From NCBI GenBank assembly GCA_963823165.1, contig CAWGKV010000023.1, positions 1 through 64,000 of the forward strand: a stretch of 64,000 bases of DNA. The letters are read 5' to 3'. Positions 36,002-44,119 of the stretch are shown in pieces. Source of the DNA: Roseiarcus sp963823165 (GTDB lineage Bacteria; Pseudomonadota; Alphaproteobacteria; Rhizobiales; Beijerinckiaceae). The notes under the pieces are model-generated. The model was not told the origin of the DNA. It made no database searches and saw only the letters and a list, made by a program, of their open reading frames with translations. How positions within the stretch are numbered: position 1 is the first letter of the stretch; each line of letters opens with the position of its first letter. Position numbers and translations under genes: made by a program.

Positions 36002-37962
36002 AGCGGGACTCCTGCTCGTTGCTCAAGCTCGCGCTCCGGCCACAGCCAGACGAGGAGACCGGCCAAGGTCGCGAAGCCCCCCGCGCCGGCTAGCCACCAC
36101 AGCTGCAATAGAAGGCCGACGAAGAAAGCGGAGATCGCGAGCGTGACAATGAATGGCGCCGGCGAATCCTCAGGCATTTTCAGAATCGCGTCCGGCACGG
36201 CGTCGAGGACCGTAGTCGCCAGCGCCTCCTTGCCGTGGTCGAGGGCCATCCCTTCTTGCCACTCCGACCTTCCCACCCCTTCCGGCATGCCGCCTTCCGG
36301 AATCCGGTCTTCCCACAGGGGATGCCGGCTGGCGATGCGAGGAATGACCGGGAAGTTGTAGGGCGGCGGGGGCGAGGGCGTCGCCCATTCGAGCGTGCCC
36401 GCGTCCCACGGGTTAGGACCGGCCGGCAGTCCGTTCCTGCGGCTCCTCAGGACATTGATGAAGTAGACGAAAAGGCCGACGGCCAGAATGAACGCCCCGA
36501 TCGTCGTGAGCATGTTGGGCGTCTCCCAGCCGAGGCCCGCTGGATACGTATAGATGCGACGAGGCATGCCCATGAATCCGGTCCAGTGCATCGGCAGGAA
36601 CGCGAGGTTGAAGCCGATGAGGATGATCCAGAAAGCCACGAGGCCGACCCGCTCGTCGATCAAGCGGCCAGTCATCTTGGGGAACCAGACGTGCAGCGCG
36701 CCCAGCACCGCGAACAGGTTGATGCCGATCAGCACGTAATGGATGTGAGCGACGACGAAATAGGTCGACGTCAGCTGCAGGTCCGCAGCCACCGCCGCCG
36801 TCATCACCCCCGATACGCCCCCGATGGTGAACATTACGATGAAGGAGGCGAAGTAGAGGAAAGCGCAGGTTATGACCGGACGCCCGGACCAGATCGTCGC
36901 AATCCAGGCGAAGACGGCAACCGCGCTCGGGATTGCGATGACGAACGACGCGCCGCTGAAGAACATGAGCGCGAGAAACGGGATCCCGGTCGCAAACATA
37001 TGGTGCAGCCAGACGCCGAACCCGAGCGCCATGGTCGTGATCGTGCCGAGGACGACGACAGTGTAGCCGACGAGCGGCCGCCGACAGAAGAACGGCAGCG
37101 AATCCGACACCATGCCCATCGCCGGCAACACGACGACGTAGACCCAAGGGTGGGCGAACATCCAGAACAGGTGCTGCCAGAGCAGCGGTTGGCCGCCGCC
37201 TTCTGGCTTGTAAAAGTGCGTTCCGAAGCGGCGGTCCAGCCACAACAGGAGAAACGCCAGGCTCACCGACGGCACCGCCAGCAGGTTGCCGACCGAGATC
37301 GTGGTCGTCCCCCAGGTCAGGATCGGAACGCGGTTGATCGACATCCCCGGCGCGCGCATCCGCATGAAAGTCACGACGAAGTTGGCCGAGCCGACGGTTG
37401 TCGATATGCCGAGGAAGATCATGCCCAGGGCATAGAAGTCCATGTTTGGTCCCGGATTGTATTCCCTGAGCGCGTAGGGAACGTAGTTGAACCAGCCGTC
37501 ATTCGGGACCGAGAGTGTGAGAATGCTGCTGTACATGAAGAGACCAGCCGCCAGGTACAGCCAGTAGGAGAACATGTTCATCCGCGGGAACGCCATGTCG
37601 CGGCCGCCGAGAACGAGAGGAAACAGGTAGTTGCTGAAACCCGACAGCACGGGCTGGGCGTAGAGGAAGATCATCGTGATCGCGTGCGCCGAAAACAGCT
37701 CGTTGTATTGCTCGGGCCCGACAATCGTCCCGTCCGGCCGGGCGAGCTGCAGCCGGATGACGAGCGCCTCGCACCCGCCGATGATGAGGAAAATGAACGC
37801 GGTCACGAGATAGCGGATGCCGACTTCCTTGTGGTCGACCGAGGAAATCCAGCCATAGATCCCGGGCTTTGTCTCCCAGGTGCGCTCGAGCGATTGCGCG
37901 ATCGGCGAGTCGTAATCGGCGCCGATGACCCGCGGGACCCGACTGTATTCGGCGGCGGTCAA
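35998..37962 (-). CDS. coxA: Haem-copper oxidase subunit I with altered proton-channel residues
   Basis: A 654-residue subunit I with all metal ligands: low-spin haem His in LFSAHAITMIF, CuB/haem a3 ligands in AHPWVYVV, GVWLHHMFATG and VVAHIHYVL. The covalent-link Tyr is kept (HPWVY). Two proton-channel residues are not. The D-channel Glu of HPEVY is Trp here. The K-channel segment PTGIKIF is PSAVAVF, so the Lys is lost. The D-channel entry Asp in GGRDMAFPRMN is present. A C-terminal extension of about 110 residues has two extra helices. TTG start with GGAGGG upstream. It may belong to the CoxN (coxMNOP) alternative oxidases of Bradyrhizobium. Electron donor is presumably the operon's own cytochromes. 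Confidence 0.9.
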   Translation of the reverse strand: MTAAEYSRVPRVIGADYDSPIAQSLERTWETKPGIYGWISSVDHKEVGIRYLVTAFIFLIIGGCEALVIRLQLARPDGTIVGPEQYNELFSAHAITMIFLYAQPVLSGFSNYLFPLVLGGRDMAFPRMNMFSYWLYLAAGLFMYSSILTLSVPNDGWFNYVPYALREYNPGPNMDFYALGMIFLGISTTVGSANFVVTFMRMRAPGMSINRVPILTWGTTTISVGNLLAVPSVSLAFLLLWLDRRFGTHFYKPEGGGQPLLWQHLFWMFAHPWVYVVVLPAMGMVSDSLPFFCRRPLVGYTVVVLGTITTMALGFGVWLHHMFATGIPFLALMFFSGASFVIAIPSAVAVFAWIATIWSGRPVITCAFLYFASFIVMFTIGGVSGVMTAAVAADLQLTSTYFVVAHIHYVLIGINLFAVLGALHVWFPKMTGRLIDERVGLVAFWIILIGFNLAFLPMHWTGFMGMPRRIYTYPAGLGWETPNMLTTIGAFILAVGLFVYFINVLRSRRNGLPAGPNPWDAGTLEWATPSPPPPYNFPVIPRIASRHPLWEDRIPEGGMPEGVGRSEWQEGMALDHGKEALATTVLDAVPDAILKMPEDSPAPFIVTLAISAFFVGLLLQLWWLAGAGGFATLAGLLVWLWPERELEQRAGVPL

Positions 37963-37971
37963 GGGTCCCTC

Positions 37972-39006
37972 CTATTTGAGCGTCAGAAGGAAGGAGCGGA
38001 TGCTGTCAAGATCCGATCCGGAAATGTCCAGATCCGGCATCAGCGCGCCGGGCTTGAGTCTCTGGGGGTTCGCGATCCAGCCGGAGAGGTAGCCGGGATT
38101 GTTCGGAAGCGTCCCGGCGGCGATGGTCGAGCGCGACATGAGGTGGGTGAGGTCCGGCCCCAGATCGCCATGCGCTACAGTGCCGCGGACGGTGTGGCAT
38201 GCGGCGCAATGCGCGACGAAGTCCAGTTCCCCGAGACTCGCCTCCTTTGCCTTCGGTATCGAGGCATCGCTCAGCTGATCCTTCCGCCACGCCTCGAACG
38301 AGTTCGGCGCATCGGCGAACACCGCGAGGATCATATGCGCGTGCTGCTTGCCGCAGAATTGCGTGCACTCGCCGCGGTAGAAACCGGGCTTGTCGGCCTC
38401 GAGCCAAGTCACGTTCGTCTGGCCGGGGATCGTCTGGGTCTTTCCGGCAAGGTTCGGCACCCAGAACTCGTGGATAACGTCGGCGCTCTGCAGCTCGAAG
38501 CGGACCGGCTTGCCGACCGGGATGTGGATTTCGTTTGCCGTCACGAAGGACTGCGAGGGATCCTTGTTCACATATCGGAACTCCCACCACCACTGATGCG
38601 CCCGGACCTGAATGGTCAGCGCCGGGTTGGTGGGCGGGAGGGCAATATTCGCCAGGGTGATCGACGACCAGGCGACAAACCCGATGATGATGAGCGTCGA
38701 GACGCCGACGCCGATGGCGATCCAGCTCGTAGCGCGGCTGTCGAGAAGCGGGATGTCGCCGATGTTGCCCGACCTGGCGCGGAGCGCGACGCCGACGATC
38801 ACCAGCGCCGCGATCACGATGATCACCACATCCGAGAGGATGAACAGGCCCCAGGTCAGCGGCAGCACCGTGCCGGCCCAATGCCCGTTCGCGTAAAGGT
38901 AGCCCATCGGGCTCGCGGCCGCGCCCGACGCCGCGGCCGGGGTGCCCAGTATGGCGGCGGCGTAGACCGCCCGTCGCGCGAATCGGCTCATCCGATCAAT
39001 CGCCAT
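37972..39006 (-). CDS. coxB: Haem-copper oxidase subunit II fused to cytochrome c (caa3-type)
   Basis: A 344-residue subunit II. Two N-terminal helices anchor a periplasmic CuA cupredoxin domain, which is followed by a cytochrome c domain. CuA ligands are seen in the His of DVIHEFWVPNL and in YRGECTQFCGKQHAHM (two Cys, Glu, His, Met). VRAHQWWWEFRY is the aromatic electron-entry patch. The C-terminal domain has CAACH near residue 276 and a Met in ALMPDLDISG. The fused haem lets it accept electrons directly from a c-type cytochrome. The ATG at 39006 overlaps the previous gene's end by 11 bases; a TTG seven codons earlier is possible. Confidence 0.9.
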   Translation of the reverse strand: MAIDRMSRFARRAVYAAAILGTPAAASGAAASPMGYLYANGHWAGTVLPLTWGLFILSDVVIIVIAALVIVGVALRARSGNIGDIPLLDSRATSWIAIGVGVSTLIIIGFVAWSSITLANIALPPTNPALTIQVRAHQWWWEFRYVNKDPSQSFVTANEIHIPVGKPVRFELQSADVIHEFWVPNLAGKTQTIPGQTNVTWLEADKPGFYRGECTQFCGKQHAHMILAVFADAPNSFEAWRKDQLSDASIPKAKEASLGELDFVAHCAACHTVRGTVAHGDLGPDLTHLMSRSTIAAGTLPNNPGYLSGWIANPQRLKPGALMPDLDISGSDLDSIRSFLLTLK

Positions 39007-39658
39007 TTGGAGGCTTGCCGTCGCCAAAGGCCTCGGTGAAGCCCCAGGGATTGGACGTCTGCAGGAACTCCGCAGGCACCTGCTCGACCTTGGGCGACGG
39101 CGGCGTGCGTGAGATGGTTTTGCCGAAATTCGGGCCCGACGGGTGGCTGATGCTCTGCACGTATGAGACGAGATCCCAGATCGTCGATTCGGGAAGCATC
39201 TCGCCCCAGGCCGGCATCCCGTTGGGGCGCCCCTGATAGATGCTTAGGAATATATTGGCGGGGTTCGCCCCATAGATGTAGCGCCGATCGCTCAAAGAGG
39301 GTCCCATGCCGCCCCCGCCGTTCGGCGCATGGCAGCCGACGCAGTTGAAGTGAATGAAGTCGCGCATGCCGCGCGTCGCCGCGTCGTATTCGCCGGCCAC
39401 GGGGTTGTTGATGTGGGGCGCGAGATTGACGTTGCCCGGGTAGAGATCGGACACGGGCACGTGCAGGATCGGGTTGGCGGAGGCGGACGACGGCGCTGTC
39501 GCCCCCGGCGTCGCCTGAATCGGCGGCAGGCCGGATTCGGAGCGCACCGACGAGCCGGGCTCGTCCGGCATGCCCATCTGATTGTCCGTGTTCGGCTGGG
39601 CCCGCGCGGGCAAAACCAGAAACAGGACGATGGTCGCGGCGGAGGCCCAGAGCTTCAT
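38996..39658 (-). CDS. Periplasmic cytochrome c partner of the PQQ dehydrogenase
   Basis: A 220-residue exported cytochrome c. The ATG at 39658 has GGAGGGG upstream; the signal peptide is MKLWASAATIVLFLVLPARA. A Pro/Ser-rich linker of about 50 residues precedes the haem domain. The haem motif is CVGCH near residue 110 and the Met ligand is likely in PNGMPAWGEMLPES. It lies 12 bases after the dehydrogenase gene, so it is the likely direct electron acceptor (the role of XoxG or cytochrome cL in methylotrophs). It has no close likeness to those by eye. Confidence 0.87.
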   Translation of the reverse strand: MKLWASAATIVLFLVLPARAQPNTDNQMGMPDEPGSSVRSESGLPPIQATPGATAPSSASANPILHVPVSDLYPGNVNLAPHINNPVAGEYDAATRGMRDFIHFNCVGCHAPNGGGGMGPSLSDRRYIYGANPANIFLSIYQGRPNGMPAWGEMLPESTIWDLVSYVQSISHPSGPNFGKTISRTPPSPKVEQVPAEFLQTSNPWGFTEAFGDGKPPNGD

Positions 39659-39670
39659 GGTCCCCTCCAA

Positions 39671-41560
39671 TCAAGGTTTCGGCTGAGGCGGCGGCGCATT
39701 CGACGCTTCCTCCTTCGGAATGCTGAACACGAGCAGCTCGGCGCCGCCGTCGGTGTAGCTCGGCAGGTCCTGGGTCGCGCCGACAAAGCCAAGCGCCGCG
39801 TTGCGCACCCGTGGGTCGACCTGGTAGTTGGCGACGACGCCGGGCCAGCCGCCGACGCCACAGAGGATCGCCACGTATTGCCGGCCGTCCGAGCCCTGAT
39901 AGCTGACAGGTTGGCCGATGAACCCCGATCCGGCGTGGAACTTCCAGAGAAGCTTGCCGGTCTTGGCGTCGACGGCTTTGAACCAGCGGTCCATCGTGCC
40001 GTAAAAGGCGACGTCTCCCGCCGTGACGAGCGCGCCGCTCCACACGGGCATGTTTTCCTTGATGGACCAGATCTTCTTACGCTGGACAGGGTCCCAGGCC
40101 ATAAACTCGCCGCGGTATCCGCCCGGTCCGGCGAACATGTCGACCGTCGCGCCGACATAGGGCGTGCCAGCGATGTAGGCTACCTCAGAGGTCTTGTAGT
40201 TCATGCAAAGGTGCTGGTGGGGCACGTAAAGAAGCTTCGTGCGTGGCGACCATGCAGTGGGCTGCCAGTCCTTGGCGCCCGGCGAGGCGGGGCACACGTT
40301 CTTGACGTTTCGCCCGAGGGTGTTCTTCAGCTCCTCGTTGGGAATGATGCGGCCGGTCTTGAGATCGACGCCCTTGTAGCCGTTCACCGTGTCGTAGGCG
40401 TCGGCGCTGATGACTTCGCCGGTGGCGCGATCGATGACATACATGTAGCCGTTGCGGCCCGGATGAATCAGCACCTTGCGGGTCTTGCCGCCGAGGTCGA
40501 GGTCGACAAGCACGTTCTCGTTGATCTCGTCATGGTCCCAGAGATCATGCGGGTTGAACTGGTAGGCCCAGCGCGCAAACCCGTTGTCGGGATCGCGGGC
40601 GAAGTCGGTCGAAGCCCACATGTTGTCGCCCGGCCTCTGGTTCGGGTTCCAGGGCCCTGGGTTCCCGGTGCCGTAGTAGAGCAGGTTGAGATCGGGATCG
40701 TAGGAGAACCAGCCCCACATGCTCGCCCCGCCGATCTTCCAGGCGTCCGGCGGCCAAGTCGTGACGCCGAGGTCCTTACCTCTCATGAAGTCATAAAAGG
40801 GCTTGAAGTCCGGTCCGATCCGCACGTCCTTGTCGGGGCCGGTGCCGTAGGCAATGTAGTCGATCTTTCCGGTTTTCTCGTCGAGCGCAGTGATTCGGCC
40901 GCGTACGCCGAGTTCGCCGCCGCTGATGCCCACGAACACTTTGCCCTTCACCACGAAGGGCGCGGCCGTCGTCGTCTCGCCGAGGTTGATGTCCCCCGTT
41001 TTCGTTGCCCATTGTTCGGCGCCGGTCTTCGCGTCGAGCGCGACCACATGGTTGTCGAGCGTGACGAGGAAGATCCGGCCGTTGTCATAGGCGATGCCGC
41101 GCGTAACGACGTCGCAGCAGGCGACGCCCTGGGCCGCCCGGTCCTGGTCCGGAACATAGGTCCATTTGAGGTCGCCGCTGGTGGCGTCCAGCGCGAAGAC
41201 CTTGTTCGGGTACGGGCTGATCACGTACATCGTATCGCCGATGATCAGCGGCGCGGCCTCCTGGCCGCGCGCCTTGCCGGTCGAGAAGGTCCAGGCGACC
41301 TGCAGATTGCCTACTGTCTTTGTGTTTATCTGATCGAGCGGGCTGAAGCGGGTGTTGGCGTAATCGTGCTGCGCCATGACCCATTGTTTCGGGTCCTCGG
41401 AGAGCTTCTGAAGATCCTGCTCCTGCTGCCCCTGTTGCTGCTGGGCCTGCTGCTGCCCCTGAGGCTGTTGTTGGTCTCGCGGTCCCAGCCCCTGCGCCCG
41501 AGCGAACGACGGCGACAAGGCCAGGCCAATCAGCGCTGCGCAAACGAATGTCGACCGCAT
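39671..41560 (-). CDS. PQQ-dependent methanol/ethanol-family dehydrogenase with predicted lanthanide site
   Basis: A 629-residue periplasmic quinoprotein with an eight-bladed propeller fold. Signal peptide MRSTFVCAALIGLALSPSFA, then a Gln-rich stretch (residues about 31-47). Features: adjacent-Cys ring GVACCDVVTRG over PQQ, metal ligands in SGGELGVRG (Glu) and GTGNPGPWN (Asn), and the catalytic Asp in HDLWDHDEINENV. The residue two after the catalytic Asp is Asp. In XoxF/ExaF/PedH enzymes this extra Asp coordinates a lanthanide; calcium MxaF has Ala there. It would oxidise a primary alcohol and donate electrons to the neighbouring cytochromes. It overlaps ctaG by 31 bases. The alcohol is not defined by sequence. 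Confidence 0.92.
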   Translation of the reverse strand: MRSTFVCAALIGLALSPSFARAQGLGPRDQQQPQGQQQAQQQQGQQEQDLQKLSEDPKQWVMAQHDYANTRFSPLDQINTKTVGNLQVAWTFSTGKARGQEAAPLIIGDTMYVISPYPNKVFALDATSGDLKWTYVPDQDRAAQGVACCDVVTRGIAYDNGRIFLVTLDNHVVALDAKTGAEQWATKTGDINLGETTTAAPFVVKGKVFVGISGGELGVRGRITALDEKTGKIDYIAYGTGPDKDVRIGPDFKPFYDFMRGKDLGVTTWPPDAWKIGGASMWGWFSYDPDLNLLYYGTGNPGPWNPNQRPGDNMWASTDFARDPDNGFARWAYQFNPHDLWDHDEINENVLVDLDLGGKTRKVLIHPGRNGYMYVIDRATGEVISADAYDTVNGYKGVDLKTGRIIPNEELKNTLGRNVKNVCPASPGAKDWQPTAWSPRTKLLYVPHQHLCMNYKTSEVAYIAGTPYVGATVDMFAGPGGYRGEFMAWDPVQRKKIWSIKENMPVWSGALVTAGDVAFYGTMDRWFKAVDAKTGKLLWKFHAGSGFIGQPVSYQGSDGRQYVAILCGVGGWPGVVANYQVDPRVRNAALGFVGATQDLPSYTDGGAELLVFSIPKEEASNAPPPQPKP

Positions 41561-42384
41561 GAGCCCTCCGGGATCAACGACGCAAGGCGTAAAGAGCGGA
41601 ACGCTGAGGCTAAGCGACTGACTTCGAGGGGCGCCCTCTCAGCCGCATTCATGCGGTTGAGCAGGGAGCCGAGCGCGAAGACCGAGTAGAGTGTCATCAG
41701 CAGTCCGGCGGGGACCCACATCAAAAGGCCGCCGAGCTGTTGATCTTGGAGCCAGGTCACGCCCCAGGCCGAGGTGGTCAGTTTGTGAACCGAAAACAGA
41801 GGCTGGGCGGCGAACGTCAGCAGGGCGCCGAGAAGCGACATCTGCAAGCCGGTCGCGGTGACGATCAGAAATGCGACGAGGCCGCTCGATCGGAATGCGA
41901 CGAGCCAAAGGGCCAGCGCCGCGCCGATCATCGAGAGATGCATCAACCAATAGACGCCGTTGTTGCGGAGCGTTTCGTCATAGGCGAGCGGCGTGTGCCA
42001 GATCCAGAACACGCCGAAGAAAGCGAGCGTCGCGGCGACGGCGGATGCGCCTCTGGCCGAGCCGGCGAGCGAAGTCCGTTCGCCGGCGAGACCGGAGGCG
42101 ATGAGCGGCGCCGCGATAAGGATGAAAATGACGTGTTGAGTCTCTCGGGCTGAGAACAGGGCGACGCTGATATTGCAGAGAGGCGAGATGAACCCGAGCG
42201 CGAGAACCAGCATCCCAGCGAGCAGCGCGCCTCTCTGACGCCGGTTCGGCTCGCGCAGTATTGAGGACCACCAATAAAGGCTAAGCGTGGCGAGCGCCAA
42301 CACGACGATCAGCTTCGGATCGAAATTCCAGACTTCGGAGCCTGGAACCGGGGGAGCACCGCAGTACGGAACAAAGACTGTCAT
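41530..42384 (-). CDS. ctaG: CtaG-family cytochrome oxidase assembly/membrane protein
   Basis: A 284-residue polytopic membrane protein of the caa3_CtaG family (PF09678 type). It has about seven hydrophobic segments and the conserved features FSARETQHVIFILIAAPLIA (His) near residue 80, FWIWHTPLAYD near 125, VYWLMHLSMIG near 143, and LQDQQLGGLLMWVPAG near 210. These proteins are needed to assemble caa3-type oxidases, probably by handling copper. It is the first gene of the ten-gene operon, and the dehydrogenase gene begins inside its end. The distribution of conserved His residues suggests metal handling in the membrane. Confidence 0.85.
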   Translation of the reverse strand: MTVFVPYCGAPPVPGSEVWNFDPKLIVVLALATLSLYWWSSILREPNRRQRGALLAGMLVLALGFISPLCNISVALFSARETQHVIFILIAAPLIASGLAGERTSLAGSARGASAVAATLAFFGVFWIWHTPLAYDETLRNNGVYWLMHLSMIGAALALWLVAFRSSGLVAFLIVTATGLQMSLLGALLTFAAQPLFSVHKLTTSAWGVTWLQDQQLGGLLMWVPAGLLMTLYSVFALGSLLNRMNAAERAPLEVSRLASAFRSLRLASLIPEGSCGRHSFAQR

Positions 42385-42600
42385 CGGTTGAGACCCTCCG
42401 ACTAGACTTCGAACGGCCGATACTCAAACCTCGCGCACTCGCCCCGAAAACGATGTTCACGATCACAGCGTAAACAGACCTCACTCGAAAAAGTTCCAAT
42501 GTCGCTAGGGCAAAAGTAAGGCGTCCCTCGGCCGGCCGATCCGGCGCAGACGGAACTCCGCCTCCAGAATGGAAGTTGAGTTGCAGCAAGGAGACCCGAC
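42385..42600. promoter_or_regulatory. Divergent promoter region, alcohol-oxidase operon versus transporter
   Basis: 216 bases between ctaG (minus) and the acetate-family transporter (plus). On the minus strand GGAAC-N16-TGTT, close to an EcfG-type promoter, is at roughly 42,474-42,498, and an overlapping TTGGAA-N17-TGTTTA resembles a sigma-70 site. Both are weak predictions. The plus-strand gene has AAGGAGAC just before its ATG. Confidence 0.35.
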
Positions 42601-43320
42601 ATGGACCAAATTTGCGAGCTGCGGAATGACGTCCGCGAGCTGCGGAACGAGGCGGCGACGACGCCGGTGCGGGGCGTGTGGGCGAGGGGTGGCCCGGTGT
42701 TTTCCCACCTTTCGGAAGACACGGTGAACGGGCTGGAAGGAGCGGCGATCGCGACCTTCGGAGACGCCGCGTCCCTCGGAATGTGGGCCTTCGCAACCGG
42801 CAGTCTGATGACGGGCCTGTTTCAAGCCAATGTCTTGCCCGAGTCCCACGCGTCAGCGCTGTATCCGCTGATGCTGGCGTACCCGGGCCCGGTTCAGTTC
42901 ATCGCGGGGCTCTTCCTGTTCCGGCGCAACAACAATTTTCTCGCAACCGCCTTCTGCTCCTTCGGCGCGTTCCATGCGGCGCGCGGGGCTCTCCTTTTGT
43001 GCGCAAGCCAAGGGTTGCTGCCGGCCGGGACGCCGGTCGACCTGATGCAGGGGGCCATGCTCGAGGCGTTCGCCTATATTTCGCTGTCGCTGCTGTTGGG
43101 CGCTTTTAAGATGAACGTGGTTCTTGTGCTGACGCTGTCGTGCACCGCCGTTGCGTTTGCGCTCGCCGGCGTCGGCTTCATGGCGCCGGCGGTCGAAGCG
43201 GGCAGGATCGGCGGGTGGTTCATGTTGGCGGCAGCCGCCTTCGCCTACTACGGCGGGAGCGCCGTCTTGGTGAACACCGCATGGCGCCGGGTACTTCTGC
43301 CGGTCGGCGGCATGATCTGA
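42601..43320 (+). CDS. Acetate uptake transporter family protein (GPR1/FUN34/SatP)
   Basis: A 239-residue membrane protein with six hydrophobic segments after a 45-residue charged N-terminus. The family motif normally read as NPAPLGL is here GDAASLGMWAFATGSLMTGL near residue 55. Other family traits are YPGPVQFIAGLFLFRRNN and a late TAVAFALAGVGFMAPA helix. SatP-type proteins move acetate or succinate with protons. Divergent from the alcohol-oxidation operon, it could take up or export the acid formed by alcohol oxidation. The altered motif makes the substrate uncertain. Confidence 0.78.
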   Translation: MDQICELRNDVRELRNEAATTPVRGVWARGGPVFSHLSEDTVNGLEGAAIATFGDAASLGMWAFATGSLMTGLFQANVLPESHASALYPLMLAYPGPVQFIAGLFLFRRNNNFLATAFCSFGAFHAARGALLLCASQGLLPAGTPVDLMQGAMLEAFAYISLSLLLGAFKMNVVLVLTLSCTAVAFALAGVGFMAPAVEAGRIGGWFMLAAAAFAYYGGSAVLVNTAWRRVLLPVGGMI

Positions 43321-43437
43321 GCCTCTATCAAAAGGTGCGCCACAGCTGGGGTGTGATCCCTCTCACGGCGCGCAGCGGAGCCTTGTGCTCAATTAGCATC
43401 AACGCGCAAGGGCGCGGCAAGCAGAAGGGGATCGATC

Positions 43438-43659
43438 ATGTCACACCGAAAGCGTTTGCGGGAACTGCGGCTCGGCATCGGCTTCGAGGCAGAAGCGCTG
43501 ATCTCGGACCTTGGCCCTGAAGCGTATTGGGTCGCGCGCCGTCGGGCGCAGGAAGCAAGCAGCGACGCGATGGCGAGAGACTGGAGCGGCGTAGCGCTGG
43601 CGATCCAGCGCAGGACGGGAAGAGGCTCCGCCTGGTTGATCCCGGCGATTTTCCAGTGA
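43438..43659 (+). CDS. Small hypothetical protein
   Basis: A 73-residue basic protein with GAAGGGG before the ATG. Its central segment DLGPEAYWVARRRAQEASSD is predicted helical, followed by a short hydrophobic end. It resembles small rhizobial proteins of unknown function; no domain recognised. Isolated between the transporter and the GlsB-like gene. Confidence 0.55.
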   Translation: MSHRKRLRELRLGIGFEAEALISDLGPEAYWVARRRAQEASSDAMARDWSGVALAIQRRTGRGSAWLIPAIFQ

Positions 43660-43746
43660 GAGCCTTGCCACGGATTTGGGCGGGCGAGAGATATCCTGAT
43701 CCGGGCACGCGGCACGGCCGACTGGGGCGGCGCAAAGGCGCACCCA

Positions 43747-44025
43747 CTAACGTGCTGCGCCCCATGCGCTCGCGCCGACCGACCGCAGAACGAGGAGCAA
43801 CACGATTGCGCCCATCGCCGCGTCGATGATCAGGCTCGTGAGGCCTGCAGCGATATGAATATCGAAGCGGGGCAGTAGCCAGACGCCGATCAGCGCTCCA
43901 ACTATCCCGACTGCGGCGTCGCCGACCAACCCGAAACCCGAGCCCCGCATGACCCGGCCGACGAGGTACCCGGCGGCGCCGCCGACCAGCAGAATGACGA
44001 TCATGCGTTCGTCGGAATAGTGCAT
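43747..44025 (-). CDS. GlsB/YeaQ/YmgE-family stress membrane protein
   Basis: A 92-residue three-helix membrane protein of the transglycosylase-associated family. It shows MIVILLVGGAAGYLVGRVMRG and GDAAVGIVGALIGVWLLPRF, the Gly-rich repeats of the family, then a third helix. GGAGGAA sits seven bases before the ATG at 44025. Members are stress-induced envelope proteins without known enzymatic activity. Confidence 0.88.
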   Translation of the reverse strand: MHYSDERMIVILLVGGAAGYLVGRVMRGSGFGLVGDAAVGIVGALIGVWLLPRFDIHIAAGLTSLIIDAAMGAIVLLLVLRSVGASAWGAAR

Positions 44026-44119
44026 GCAACGTTCCTCCGGCGTCCGAATCAGCCTGACGCCGATAAAGATAGCAGTTTCGACTTTCTTAGGCCTCAGCGC
44101 GCGGGCCGGCGCGTCTGGT

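Noticed and set aside
36235..39039. A 934-residue open frame on the plus strand opposite the oxidase genes
   Set aside because: It is antisense to clear oxidase subunits I and II, rich in Arg/Glu/Asp, and has no family features. Long antisense frames are expected in GC-rich DNA.
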